NCBI RefSeq assembly: GCF_000956545.1
Contig: NZ_JYIT01000085.1
Coordinates: 62,001-126,000 of the forward strand
Length of the DNA stretch: 64,000 bases
Source: Microbacterium azadirachtae
Lineage (GTDB): Bacteria > Actinomycetota > Actinomycetes > Actinomycetales > Microbacteriaceae
Direction: 5' to 3'
How positions within the stretch are numbered: the stretch's first letter is position 1; every line of letters starts with the position of its first letter. Positions 1-6,531 of this stretch are shown one piece after another. A model generated the notes under the pieces. That model was not told the DNA's origin and did no database searches. It was given only the letters and a program-made list of their open reading frames with translations. The position numbers and the translations under genes were made by a program.

Positions 1-109
1 CCGCGTCGTCGGCTCCGAGCTCAGCGCGACGGCGCGACGGCTCGACGCGATCGGGCGCGAGTGGGAGGGTCGCCTGGCCCGGATCAAGGAGATCGCCGAA
101 GGGCTCTGA
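1..109 (+). CDS. C-terminal end of an ArsR-family-like transcriptional regulator (partial)
   Basis: An open frame entering from the left edge (codons starting at base 2) ends at TGA 107-109. The visible 35 residues end in LDAIGREWEGRLARIKEIAEG, which resembles the C-terminal helix of a subgroup of winged-helix ArsR repressors. The next gene is a short-chain dehydrogenase preceded by two palindromes, so this regulator plausibly controls that gene. The family call rests only on the tail. The DNA-binding domain lies outside the window. Confidence 0.55.
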   Translation, partial: RVVGSELSATARRLDAIGREWEGRLARIKEIAEGL

Positions 110-126
110 TCCGACTCCGCCTTTTT

Positions 127-183
127 GCAACTCAAGGGTTGCTTCTTCGGTGACGTAAGTGCAATCCTAAGGTTGCATATACG
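127..183 (+). promoter_or_regulatory. Promoter region with two GCAA...TTGC palindromes (candidate ArsR operators)
   Basis: Two 16-bp imperfect palindromes, GCAACTCAAGGGTTGC (127-142) and GCAATCCTAAGGTTGC (161-176), share the pattern GCAAyyC..rGGTTGC. They are 34 bp apart, about three helical turns. The second lies directly upstream of a TATACG hexamer (178-183) that could be the -10 element of the following SDR gene, so a bound repressor would block RNA polymerase. The sites are visible in the sequence. Their assignment to the upstream ArsR-like gene is inferred. Confidence 0.55.
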
Positions 184-200
184 GACAGGGAGAGCGCATC

Positions 201-995
201 ATGCTGCTGCAGAACAAGGTCGCGGTCATCTACGGCGGGGGCGGATCGATCGGATCGGCCGCCGCCAGGGTCTTCGCACGGGAAGGCGCCCGGCTGTTCC
301 TCGCGGGGCGCACGATGTCCCGGCTGGAGGAGGCGGCGGCCGCCGCGCGAGCCGAGGGGGCCGAGGTCTCGACCGCGGTGGTCGACGCCTCGGATCCCGC
401 CGCGGTCGAACGGCACGCGGATCAGGTCGCCGAGGCCGCCGGCCGCATCGACATCACGCTGAACGCGGTCGGGTTCGATCACGTGCAGGGGCTGTCGATC
501 GCGGAGACCTCGGTCGACGACTACCTGCATCCGATCGACGGCTACCTGAGGACGAACTTCCTCACGGCGAAGGCCGCCGCGCGCCACATGGTCGCGCAGC
601 GCGCCGGCGTGATCTTGACGATCTCGACCCCCGGAGCCCGGCTGACCGGACGCGGCCTGATCGGCAACGCGGCCCAGTCCGCCGGGCTCGAGGGCTTCTC
701 GCGGGCTCTCGCCGGCGAACTCGGCCCGGACGGCATCCGGGTCGTCTGCGTGCGCCCGCACGCGATCTCCGACGCCCTCGCGACCTCCTACGCGAACGCG
801 ATGTTCGGCCGCATCGCCGACGCCTCCGGCATCGGGATGGACGAGTGGATCCAGGGCCTCACGGGTGCCACCGCGCTCGGCAGGCTGCCGATGCTCGCGG
901 AGGTGGGGGAGTACCTCGCCTTCGCCGCGTCCGACCGGGCCTCATCGATGACCGGGGCGATCGCCAACCTCACGGCGGGCGCCCTGGTCGACTGA
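201..995 (+). CDS. SDR-family oxidoreductase, atypical (catalytic Tyr/Lys replaced)
   Basis: A 264-residue protein with the Rossmann fold of short-chain dehydrogenases: a glycine-rich nucleotide loop (GGGGSIG, residues 12-18), NAVG in place of NNAG (88-91), a Ser in ISTP (142), and a typical C-terminal part (residues 163-186, ending VVCVRP). Where classical SDRs carry YxxxK this one reads NAAQS (156-160), so both the catalytic Tyr and Lys are missing. It may bind a dinucleotide without classical dehydrogenase chemistry, or use other residues. RBS GGGAGA lies 8-9 nt before the ATG. It follows an ArsR-type gene and two candidate operators, which suggests repression by that regulator. The substrate is unknown. 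Confidence 0.85.
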   Translation: MLLQNKVAVIYGGGGSIGSAAARVFAREGARLFLAGRTMSRLEEAAAAARAEGAEVSTAVVDASDPAAVERHADQVAEAAGRIDITLNAVGFDHVQGLSIAETSVDDYLHPIDGYLRTNFLTAKAAARHMVAQRAGVILTISTPGARLTGRGLIGNAAQSAGLEGFSRALAGELGPDGIRVVCVRPHAISDALATSYANAMFGRIADASGIGMDEWIQGLTGATALGRLPMLAEVGEYLAFAASDRASSMTGAIANLTAGALVD

Positions 996-1020
996 GCCGG
1001 GCGAGCGGGACTGCCAGGAC

Positions 1021-1377
1021 TCAGGCAGCCTTGCGCTGCCACACGCCGAACCGGTTGCCCGCGGGATCGGCCAGGTGGGCGAACAGGATGACGCCGTTGT
1101 CCACCAGGGGTAGGACGGTCTCGGCGCCGCGGGCGAGCGCGGCGTCGATGCTCGCCCGGATGTCGGAGACCTCGACGTAGAAGATCGCCCAGGTGCCCGA
1201 TCCGATCCCGCTGGTGTCCCAGAGTCCGCCGTCGGTCTCGTTCACCATGCCGTAGCCGGACGGCCCCGCGGCACCGAACCGCCAGCCGAAGAGTCCGCCG
1301 TAGAAGGCCTTCGCCGTCTCGGGGTCGGGCGTGCCGATCTCGAAGTAGTTCACCGTGTTCTCGGGTGCATCCATCAT
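1021..1377 (-). CDS. VOC-family (glyoxalase/bleomycin-resistance fold) protein
   Basis: A 118-residue protein of one vicinal-oxygen-chelate unit. It begins VNYFEIGTPDPETAKAFYGG and ends DPAGNRFGVWQRKAA, both hallmarks of the fold (the FY..LFGW helix and the D.AGN.fg strand). Such proteins bind a metal and act as glyoxalases, dioxygenases, drug binders or sensors. The sequence does not say which. Two adjacent ATGs (1377 and 1374) follow an AGAGGAT ribosome site; 1377 is used here. It lies on the same strand as, and downstream of, the MerR regulator at 1494-2324, so the two may be co-transcribed. Confidence 0.85.
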   Translation of the reverse strand: MMDAPENTVNYFEIGTPDPETAKAFYGGLFGWRFGAAGPSGYGMVNETDGGLWDTSGIGSGTWAIFYVEVSDIRASIDAALARGAETVLPLVDNGVILFAHLADPAGNRFGVWQRKAA

Positions 1378-1493
1378 GCCGATCCTCTCGATCCGCGGCG
1401 CCGGCCGTTCGCGGCGCCTGCAGCTCAAGGCTGGAACCTGCCACAGTGGCAGAGTCAAACCCGGGTTTCGAACACGGAGGTTCGGAGCGGTGA

Positions 1494-2324
1494 TCAGGCG
1501 ATCGGGATGTTGACCTCGGTCACCCACTGCTCCGGATCGCTCACTCGCCCGGGGCCGACGACGTACACGGTGAAGACCGGCCCGACCTGCGTGCGGCCGT
1601 GCTGGGCGATCCACTCGCCGAGCGCCTGCGTCGCCCGCCCGATCGTCTCGAACTCGCCGCGGTGCGTCGTCCAGGCGACCCGGCGGGCAGGGAGGTCGAC
1701 GATCTCGAACCCGCGTCGCGGGGTGAAAGGACCGTGGTATTCGCGCCAGATGGCCATCTCCACATCGTCGTCGCGGTACTCGGCGTCGAAGTACGTCGCA
1801 CCGGTCAGGTCTCCGAAGAGGCTCGGATCCACCTCCGCGGGCGATGCGAGAAGGTCGCGCAGGTCGGACCACAGCTCGCCCTCCGCCGGATAGCAGGCCA
1901 CCGTCCGCTGCAGGGCGAGCACGCGGGCGGGAGCGAAGGTCCGCTCGGCGACGACCGGCAGCGCAGCGTCGATCCCGGCGATCAGGGAGCGGGCGAGTCG
2001 CCGCTGCGCGGCGAGCTGTTCTGCGGCCTCGTCGAGTCCCGCGACGTGTGCCTCCAGGCGGTCGTGAAGCGTCGCAGGCGACTCCTGGAACAGCGGCAGC
2101 AGCTCCGCGATCAGGGGGATCCCGCAGCCCGCATCGCGGAGCGATCGGATCCGGCCTGCGAGACGCAGCTGCTCCGGCGCGTATCGGCGGTAGCCGGTGT
2201 ACGGGTCCACGTCGGCCGGTGCGAGAAGCCCGCGCTCGTCGTAGTGACGCAGCATCCGCACGCTGATCCGCGCGTAGCGCGAGAAGTCTCCGATGCTCAG
2301 CAGAGCATCGCCGTGATGGGTCAT
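1494..2324 (-). CDS. MerR-family transcriptional regulator with GyrI-like effector domain
   Basis: A 276-residue protein. The N-terminus carries a MerR winged helix (LLSIGDFSRYARISVRMLRHYDERGLLAP, then YTGYRRYAPEQL, about residues 8-50). A coiled linker (about 85-125) follows, and then a GyrI/AraC-effector-like domain ending in a YVVGPG...WVTEVNIPIA strand. The architecture matches MerR regulators that sense small hydrophobic drugs, such as the BmrR type. The start was set at ATG 2324 because the family N-terminus begins there; an ATG at 2333 is possible. The ligand and targets are unknown. The gene is divergent from the NTF2-like gene at 2423, and the VOC gene lies downstream. Confidence 0.85.
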   Translation of the reverse strand: MTHHGDALLSIGDFSRYARISVRMLRHYDERGLLAPADVDPYTGYRRYAPEQLRLAGRIRSLRDAGCGIPLIAELLPLFQESPATLHDRLEAHVAGLDEAAEQLAAQRRLARSLIAGIDAALPVVAERTFAPARVLALQRTVACYPAEGELWSDLRDLLASPAEVDPSLFGDLTGATYFDAEYRDDDVEMAIWREYHGPFTPRRGFEIVDLPARRVAWTTHRGEFETIGRATQALGEWIAQHGRTQVGPVFTVYVVGPGRVSDPEQWVTEVNIPIA

Positions 2325-2409
2325 GCCCGGCATTCTGCCACTCGGCCACTCGGCCGCCCGGTCCTCCGCGTGGTTCGCAGCCCGATGCACGCCGACATGG
2401 GGCGAGGTC

Positions 2410-2415
2410 TATGCT
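2410..2415 (+). promoter_or_regulatory. Candidate -10 element (TATGCT) for a leaderless gene
   Basis: TATGCT ends 7 nt before the ATG at 2423. This is the spacing expected when transcription starts at the start codon. It argues against the in-frame ATG at 2411, which lies inside the hexamer. Confidence 0.4.
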
Positions 2416-2422
2416 GACCGCC

Positions 2423-2824
2423 ATGGAAGCAGACGCGGACGCCGCCGACGCGATCCGCGCTCTGATCGCGCGGACCTATGCCGCGATGTCGACGCCGGGC
2501 AGCGACTTCGCGGAGATCTTCGGTCACCCCGACATGACGGTCGCCGGGTCGGGTGCGGGGGAGCTCATGGACGGTCCCGAGCGGGTCATCGCCGTCGCCG
2601 GGGCGATCGCCGCGCAGGGGCGCGTCTGGGTGCCCGAGCGGGTGCGCGTGTGGCGCCGGGGGGATGTGGCCTGGGCGCAGATCCTCGGCGGCGTCGACCT
2701 CACGGAGAGCGGCGGGGTGGTCCGCGTGCCGTACACGACGACCCGGGTGTTCTCGCTCGGGGCCGACGGGTGGCGGTGGGTGTATTGGGGCGGTGCCGAG
2801 CCGCAGGAAAGCCCCCGGGTATGA
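2423..2824 (+). CDS. SnoaL/NTF2-like family protein
   Basis: A 133-residue protein of the cone-shaped NTF2-like fold. It has an N-terminal amphipathic helix (IRALIARTYAAMS), then short strands rich in WV/VWV, and ends with WRWVYWGGAEPQ. Such domains act as ligand-binding proteins or small enzymes, often in detoxification or secondary metabolism. No catalytic signature is recognisable. The start at 2423 rather than ATG 2411 is chosen because 2410-2415 reads TATGCT, a good -10 placed 7 nt upstream. The gene diverges from the MerR regulator and could be one of its targets. Confidence 0.7.
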   Translation: MEADADAADAIRALIARTYAAMSTPGSDFAEIFGHPDMTVAGSGAGELMDGPERVIAVAGAIAAQGRVWVPERVRVWRRGDVAWAQILGGVDLTESGGVVRVPYTTTRVFSLGADGWRWVYWGGAEPQESPRV

Positions 2825-2920
2825 GCGTGGACACGCCCGAGAACGGGCCTCGGTTTGGCGCACGCCGGATCCTCGGCTAATGTATTTCAAGTGCCCGGGA
2901 CACCGGGGAAAACACAAAAC

Positions 2921-2996
2921 GCGGATGTAGCGCAGTTGGTAGCGCACAACCTTGCCAAGGTTGGGGTCGCGAGTTCGAGTCTCGTCATCCGCTCCA
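2921..2996 (+). tRNA. tRNA-Gly(GCC)
   Basis: The acceptor strands GCGGATG and CATCCGC pair, the anticodon loop TTGCCAA gives GCC, the T-arm is GCGAG-TTCGAGT-CTCGT, and the 3' TCCA is encoded. It is the first of a three-tRNA cluster. Confidence 0.97.
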
Positions 2997-3003
2997 GTGC
3001 AGG

Positions 3004-3019
3004 AGCCCCTTCGGGGGCT
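3004..3019 (+). terminator. Hairpin with UUCG loop after tRNA-Gly
   Basis: AGCCCC-TTCG-GGGGCT is a perfect 6-bp stem with a UUCG tetraloop, followed by TT. It lies 8 nt after tRNA-Gly and could act as a terminator or processing site. Confidence 0.5.
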
Positions 3020-3023
3020 TCGG

Positions 3024-3045
3024 CATGTGGGTTCGAATCCACATG
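3024..3045 (+). repeat. Palindrome resembling a tRNA T-arm, just upstream of tRNA-Cys
   Basis: CATGTGG-G-TTCGAA-T-CCACATG pairs over 7 bp around a GTTCGAAT loop. This looks like a T stem-loop without a tRNA body. Its last base is the first base of tRNA-Cys. It may be a relic of a deleted tRNA or of an integration site. Confidence 0.5.
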
Positions 3046-3115
3046 GTGGCGTGGCCGAGAGGCTAGGCACCGGCCTGCAAAGCCGTTTACACGGGTTCGA
3101 ATCCCGTCGCCACCT
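3045..3115 (+). tRNA. tRNA-Cys(GCA)
   Basis: Acceptor strands GGTGGCG and CGCCACC pair. The anticodon loop contains GCA (CCTGCAAAG), and the T-arm is ACGGG-TTCGAAT-CCCGT. CCA is not encoded. Length is 71 nt, usual for tRNA-Cys. Confidence 0.96.
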
Positions 3116-3144
3116 CGCTCTTCTCAATTGAATAGCCTGAACAG

Positions 3145-3216
3145 GCGCGATTGGCGCAGCGGTAGCGCGCTTCCCTGACACGGAAGAGGTCACTGGTTCG
3201 ATCCCAGTATCGCGCA
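3145..3216 (+). tRNA. tRNA-Val(GAC), integration site of the downstream element
   Basis: Acceptor strands GCGCGAT and ATCGCGC pair. The anticodon loop reads CTGACAC with anticodon GAC, and the T-arm is ACTGG-TTCGATC-CCAGT. CCA is not encoded. Its last 13 nt and the following hairpin recur exactly at 9458-9512, so the gene served as the attachment site of an integrating element and was kept whole by it. Confidence 0.96.
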
Positions 3217-3258
3217 CAGCAGAAACCCCCGGTCCTCCGGGGGTTTCGTCGTTTCCGG
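3204..3258 (+). repeat. Left attachment-site copy (55-bp direct repeat)
   Basis: These 55 bp are identical to 9458-9512. They cover the 3' end of tRNA-Val and a terminator-like hairpin (AAACCCCCGG-TCC-TCCGGGGGTTT). Upstream of the exact repeat, similarity continues imperfectly into the T-arm (CACTGGTTCG here, CACTTGTTCG on the right). This is the normal outcome of site-specific integration into a tRNA 3' end. Confidence 0.9.
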
Positions 3259-3265
3259 GCGGGTC

Positions 3266-3302
3266 GTGCAACACCCGTTCGGAGGTGCGTGCAATAGTGC
3301 AA
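3266..3302 (+). repeat. Three GTGCAA repeats next to the left attachment site (possible integrase arm sites)
   Basis: GTGCAA occurs at 3266-3271, 3289-3294 and 3297-3302, within 45 bp of the attachment core and in the same orientation. Tyrosine integrases often bind short direct repeats flanking the core. The role is inferred. Confidence 0.35.
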
Positions 3303-3331
3303 CTCGTCCGCTGTGTGACTGGAACCGCAGT

Positions 3332-4256
3332 ATGAACAGGGAAAAGTCCGCGGCCTCAGCCGTAACAACACAGGATTTCGCGAGCTCCACACCTTCGCCG
3401 TCGATCGCGTACGGCCCCGGGCAGGAAACCGCCGAGTGCGTCTTCGTCACACCAGAGATGGCAGTCGCGTGGCTCGCGGTCAACATCGACCGAACCCGCA
3501 ACATGCGGAAGAGCCGCATCAACGGGTACGTGCGAGACATCCAGAGCGCCCGCTGGGTCGTCACAGGCGAAGCGATCAAGTTCGACACCAGCGGGCGCCT
3601 GATCGACGGTCAGAACCGATGCCAGGCGATTGCTGCGGCTGGCCAGGGCGCATGGGTGCTAGTGGTGCGGGGAATCAGCGAGGACGCGCTAGTGGTGTTG
3701 GACTCGGGTGCCGCTCGCAACACGGGCGACATGCTCGTCATCACCGGGCTGGCTGACCGGGCCGATGCGAAGGACGTGGGTGCAATCGCGCGGCTTCACA
3801 CTGCCTGGACGCATGGAGACGTCAAGCAGGCCGCCTCGCACATCGGAGGAAGCACAGGCAGCTGACCAAAGGGGAGATGGCGGACGCAGTGCTCGCGATC
3901 CCCAACATCGAGTTCGCGGCTCGGCATGCACGCGGCATGTACCGGTACCTCCGGTTGCCCGTCAGCGCGCTCGGGGTGGCGTTCCTCGAGTTCTCCAAGA
4001 TCGATGTGGAGACACGACCGAGTTCTTCAACCGGATTCGTGACGGCATCCAGAACGGCCTTGGAGACCCCTTCCTGACGCTCTCGAGGCGAGTCAGCAAT
4101 GACCTGCAGGCCGGCTCCTCTCGACGCATCCTGCCGGGACAGGCGTTGTTCTACCTGTTTCGCACCTGGAACGCGTTCCGGGACTGCGAATCGCTCGTCA
4201 AGCTACAGATCGGGTCCCCGCAGGCCGGATTCACGCCCATCCCGACTCCTTGCTGA
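3332..4256 (+). pseudogene. ParB/Srx-like phage or plasmid protein, broken by two frameshifts
   Basis: The first segment (3332-3865) encodes a domain with TPEMAVAWLAVNIDRTRN and GRLIDGQNRCQAIAAA. The DGQNR box resembles the DGQHR box of ParB/Srx-fold proteins common in actinophages and plasmids. The frame then stops, but the protein continues in the next frame from about 3865 (LTKGEMADAVLAIPNIEFAARH) to about 4010, and again in a third frame (TEFFNRIRDGIQNGLGDP...) to TGA 4254-4256. Joined, the pieces give roughly 305 residues. Two indels explain this best, so no full-length product is expected. The usual role of the family is poorly known. It lies beside the attachment site. Confidence 0.75.
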
Positions 4257-4376
4257 GGATGTGGGCTTCTCGGGCTCGTCGCGTGAGTTATAGGCAGGCG
4301 GAAATGAATCATGTGTACGCACTGACCAAACCCTGTGAGTATGCTGAGCGCCACGACCTGATCGGCTGGAGGACCA

Positions 4377-5297
4377 ATGACCAATGACAGTGCTGATGTT
4401 CCTGCCGCATGGCACCCAGACCCGACCGGACAGCACGAACTTAGGTACTGGGACGGGTCAGCATGGACGGACCACGTTTCGGACCAGGGGAATCAGAGCC
4501 TCGCACCCATGACTGCGCAGTCGGCAACCGAGCCGACCGACTCACCAAACGGTGATCTAGCGTCTTCCGAGATCGCACCCAAAAAGCGCAGAAAATGGCC
4601 CCTCATTACGCTCGCGTCGGTGTTGGGCGTGATCCTTCTGGTGGCCATCGTCGGCGCGATCAACGGCGGCATGAAGAAGGCTGTGGCGGGCGCAACCGCG
4701 ACACCTCCCGCGGCGGCCGCTCCGCCGACCACGACGCCGACACCAGCCGCGCCGAAGGTGACTACGCCTCCTCCCGCTCCAGCACCGAAGGTGGCGCATC
4801 AGGAGTTCTCCGGTTCTGGCGACATGGTTGAGGCAGTCAACATCACGGCTCCCGCAGTGGTCACGTTCCGTTGCGACGCATGTGGAAGTAACACCGTGCT
4901 GAAGTCCAACGGCGCGGAATCGCTGATCGTGAACGAGATCGGTGCCTACAGCGGTCAGCACCTCATCAATGTGCGCGACAACTCGCTGACTACGGAGTTC
5001 ACGATCAACGCAGACGCGGATTGGTCCCTTGTGATCGATGATCTCAGCATCATCCCGCCGACTCATGGCCCGGCATCCGGTCACGGAGATTCCGTGCTCG
5101 TGATGAGCGACAAGTTCACGACCGCTGCAGTCACGAACGTTGGTGAGTCGAACTTCCTCGTCATGGCGTACGGCCGCGGGAACGTCTCGCCGCTCATCGT
5201 GAATGAGATTGGTTCCTACAGCGGAACAGTCAAGATCGCGGGCCCCGCGTACATCACTGTCAATTCCTCTGGCGACTGGTCGATAACGCCCCAGTAG
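4377..5297 (+). CDS. DUF2510 membrane-anchored protein
   Basis: A 306-residue protein. The N-terminal DUF2510 motif (AAWHPDPTGQHELRYWDGSAWTDHV, residues 10-34) is followed by a basic patch (KKRRK), one membrane span (about 74-95), a Pro/Thr/Ala-rich stalk (about 107-137) and an extracytoplasmic beta-rich domain. That domain has two internal repeats, each with LIVNEIG(A/S)YSG. The layout suggests a stalked surface domain, with DUF2510 in the cytoplasm. GGAGG sits 4 nt before the ATG, and a TATGCT hexamer (4340-4345) may be its -10. It is intact inside an otherwise decayed element, so it may still be useful to the host. Its function is unknown. Confidence 0.85.
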   Translation: MTNDSADVPAAWHPDPTGQHELRYWDGSAWTDHVSDQGNQSLAPMTAQSATEPTDSPNGDLASSEIAPKKRRKWPLITLASVLGVILLVAIVGAINGGMKKAVAGATATPPAAAAPPTTTPTPAAPKVTTPPPAPAPKVAHQEFSGSGDMVEAVNITAPAVVTFRCDACGSNTVLKSNGAESLIVNEIGAYSGQHLINVRDNSLTTEFTINADADWSLVIDDLSIIPPTHGPASGHGDSVLVMSDKFTTAAVTNVGESNFLVMAYGRGNVSPLIVNEIGSYSGTVKIAGPAYITVNSSGDWSITPQ

Positions 5298-5316
5298 TCG
5301 CGCGCGATTGACCCGT

Positions 5317-5335
5317 CGCCTCGCAAGTCGAGGCG
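5317..5335 (+). terminator. Hairpin downstream of the DUF2510 gene
   Basis: CGCCTCG-CAAGT-CGAGGCG, a perfect 7-bp stem 20 nt after the stop codon. No T-tract follows. Confidence 0.5.
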
Positions 5336-5361
5336 GCAGGTCGTCACCCCGGGAAGCGTGC

Positions 5362-5597
5362 GATGCCGGCAGCGAGGTCCACGACCGGATGCCGCATTCC
5401 TCACCCCGGAAGCAATGGACGCATGGCTCGAACCGGTGAAGCTCGACCGCGTCGGCCGCGAGGACAGGATCGCCCTGCTCGACGGATCCTCCGTAGCGGT
5501 CGCGTCGACCATCGAGCAGTACGTCGTCGACCGGAAGGTGAACAACTCTCGCACCGTGGAACGCGCCGCGCCAACCGTTATCGCTCCAGTTCGCTAG
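5362..5597 (+). pseudogene. C-terminal fragment of an SOS response-associated peptidase (SRAP/YedK/HMCES family), frameshifted
   Basis: The frame from 5362 reads DAGSEVHDRMP. After loss of one base near 5392 the next frame continues FLTPEAMDAWLEPVKL and ends with VVDRKVNNSRTV and TVIAPVR at TAG 5595-5597. The HDRMP, LTPEAMDAWL and VNNSR strings are characteristic of the C-terminal third of SRAP proteins, which crosslink to abasic sites in single-stranded DNA. The N-terminal catalytic Cys region is absent. SRAP genes are frequent in phages and accessory DNA. Its stop shares a CTAG with the stop of the convergent gene. Confidence 0.75.
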
Positions 5598-6001
5598 CGC
5601 GGCCGGGTGTCGAGCAGAGTTGCGTTGGCAAAGATGACGATCTCGTCGAGTTCCGCGACCTTGAGGTGAAATTGGTAGGTTCCTGGAGAAGGGATCTCCA
5701 GTTCACGAAGGGGGACCGGAGCTGGAACGCACTGCGGCCAAGAGTCGGAGGCTTGCCAGCCCAGATGCCCACCGAATTCGACCGGGTCGAAGCCGGTTGG
5801 GCCGACAATCCTGACGCCAACTTCAATGTCGCGATCATTGATCAAGTCGTCTTGGTCGAGTTCAATCATCACAGCCAGATCGACGCCGAGAGTTGCGGGG
5901 TATTCCGCGCGTGCCAGGAGGTTGACGCCGCCGGAAAGCATGCTCATCGTTCCTTCTCGTACGTTGACTGCGTCCGCCAGTGTTGCGACTGAAATTCTCA
6001 T
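5594..6001 (-). CDS. DUF6941-like protein, third gene of the TA-like operon
   Basis: A 135-residue protein beginning MRISVATLADAVNVREGTMSM, with LSGGVNLL and a long stretch of alternating strands (VDLAVMIELDQDD, VGVRIVGPTGF, PGTYQFHLKV). This pattern is typical of a small beta-sandwich protein and of DUF6941 members as I remember them. The ATG at 6001 is fixed by a 4-bp ATGA overlap with the stop of the XRE gene, so the two are translationally coupled. The function is unknown. Its coupling to a regulator and a toxin-like gene suggests a role in that module. Confidence 0.65.
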   Translation of the reverse strand: MRISVATLADAVNVREGTMSMLSGGVNLLARAEYPATLGVDLAVMIELDQDDLINDRDIEVGVRIVGPTGFDPVEFGGHLGWQASDSWPQCVPAPVPLRELEIPSPGTYQFHLKVAELDEIVIFANATLLDTRPR

Positions 6002-6531
6002 CGGTTGGCTACTTCCCGTACGCCAATGGGAGACCACTCCATGCGGGTGTTCGTAGTTCCCACGTGGTTCGCCGACGCCAATTCGGGCGCGCCGTAAGGA
6101 ACTCCGGCGGGCATCGCCGTTAGCTTCAGGTACGTGCCGCCTCCGTGCTCGATTGGCACCGCATACAGGTCGTGTTCATCAGTAACCTGGCGTCTGCTGG
6201 CGCGTCGCGGCTGGCGCCGACGCAGTGGCGGCACCGAGGGATCAGCGGGTTCCGCTTCCAGCCGTGCCAAGTACCCGGTGGCCCTCAGATACCTGGCAAG
6301 GGTCGAAAGCCGGACATTCCCGTCACCGTGGAGGATCTGAGAGACGCGCCCCTCGGAGACATCGAGAGCATCGGCCAACTGTCGCTGGGTGAGTCCACTC
6401 TGCTCGAAGGCCTTCCACATTAGCGTCGAGGCCTTGACCATGATCTCCGCGGCCGCCAGCTCGCGGGCGCCCTCCGGCGTCTGAGCTTCAAGCGCCGCTG
6501 TCGACAGCTGTCGTTCCAGGTTCCCGGTCAT
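5998..6531 (-). CDS. XRE-family helix-turn-helix protein, candidate antitoxin
   Basis: A 177-residue protein. Residues of about 42-85 form a Cro/C1-type helix-turn-helix (LTQRQLADALDVSEGRVSQIL, then NVRLSTLARYLRATG). The C-terminal third has an Arg-rich linker (RRRQPRRASRRQ) and a strand-rich tail of unknown nature. The ATG at 6531 is preferred to 6540 because GGAGG lies 9 nt before 6531 but directly abuts 6540. The gene overlaps the upstream RelE-like gene by 44 nt and the downstream DUF6941 gene by 4 nt. The order toxin then HTH antitoxin is that of HigBA-type systems, in which the HTH protein neutralises the toxin and represses the operon. Confidence 0.8.
   Translation of the reverse strand: MTGNLERQLSTAALEAQTPEGARELAAAEIMVKASTLMWKAFEQSGLTQRQLADALDVSEGRVSQILHGDGNVRLSTLARYLRATGYLARLEAEPADPSVPPLRRRQPRRASRRQVTDEHDLYAVPIEHGGGTYLKLTAMPAGVPYGAPELASANHVGTTNTRMEWSPIGVREVANR

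Noticed and set aside
2411..2422. ATG 2411 as the start of the NTF2-like protein
   Set aside because: It overlaps the TATGCT hexamer that best fits the -10 and lies 12 nt before ATG 2423, which has the leaderless spacing.
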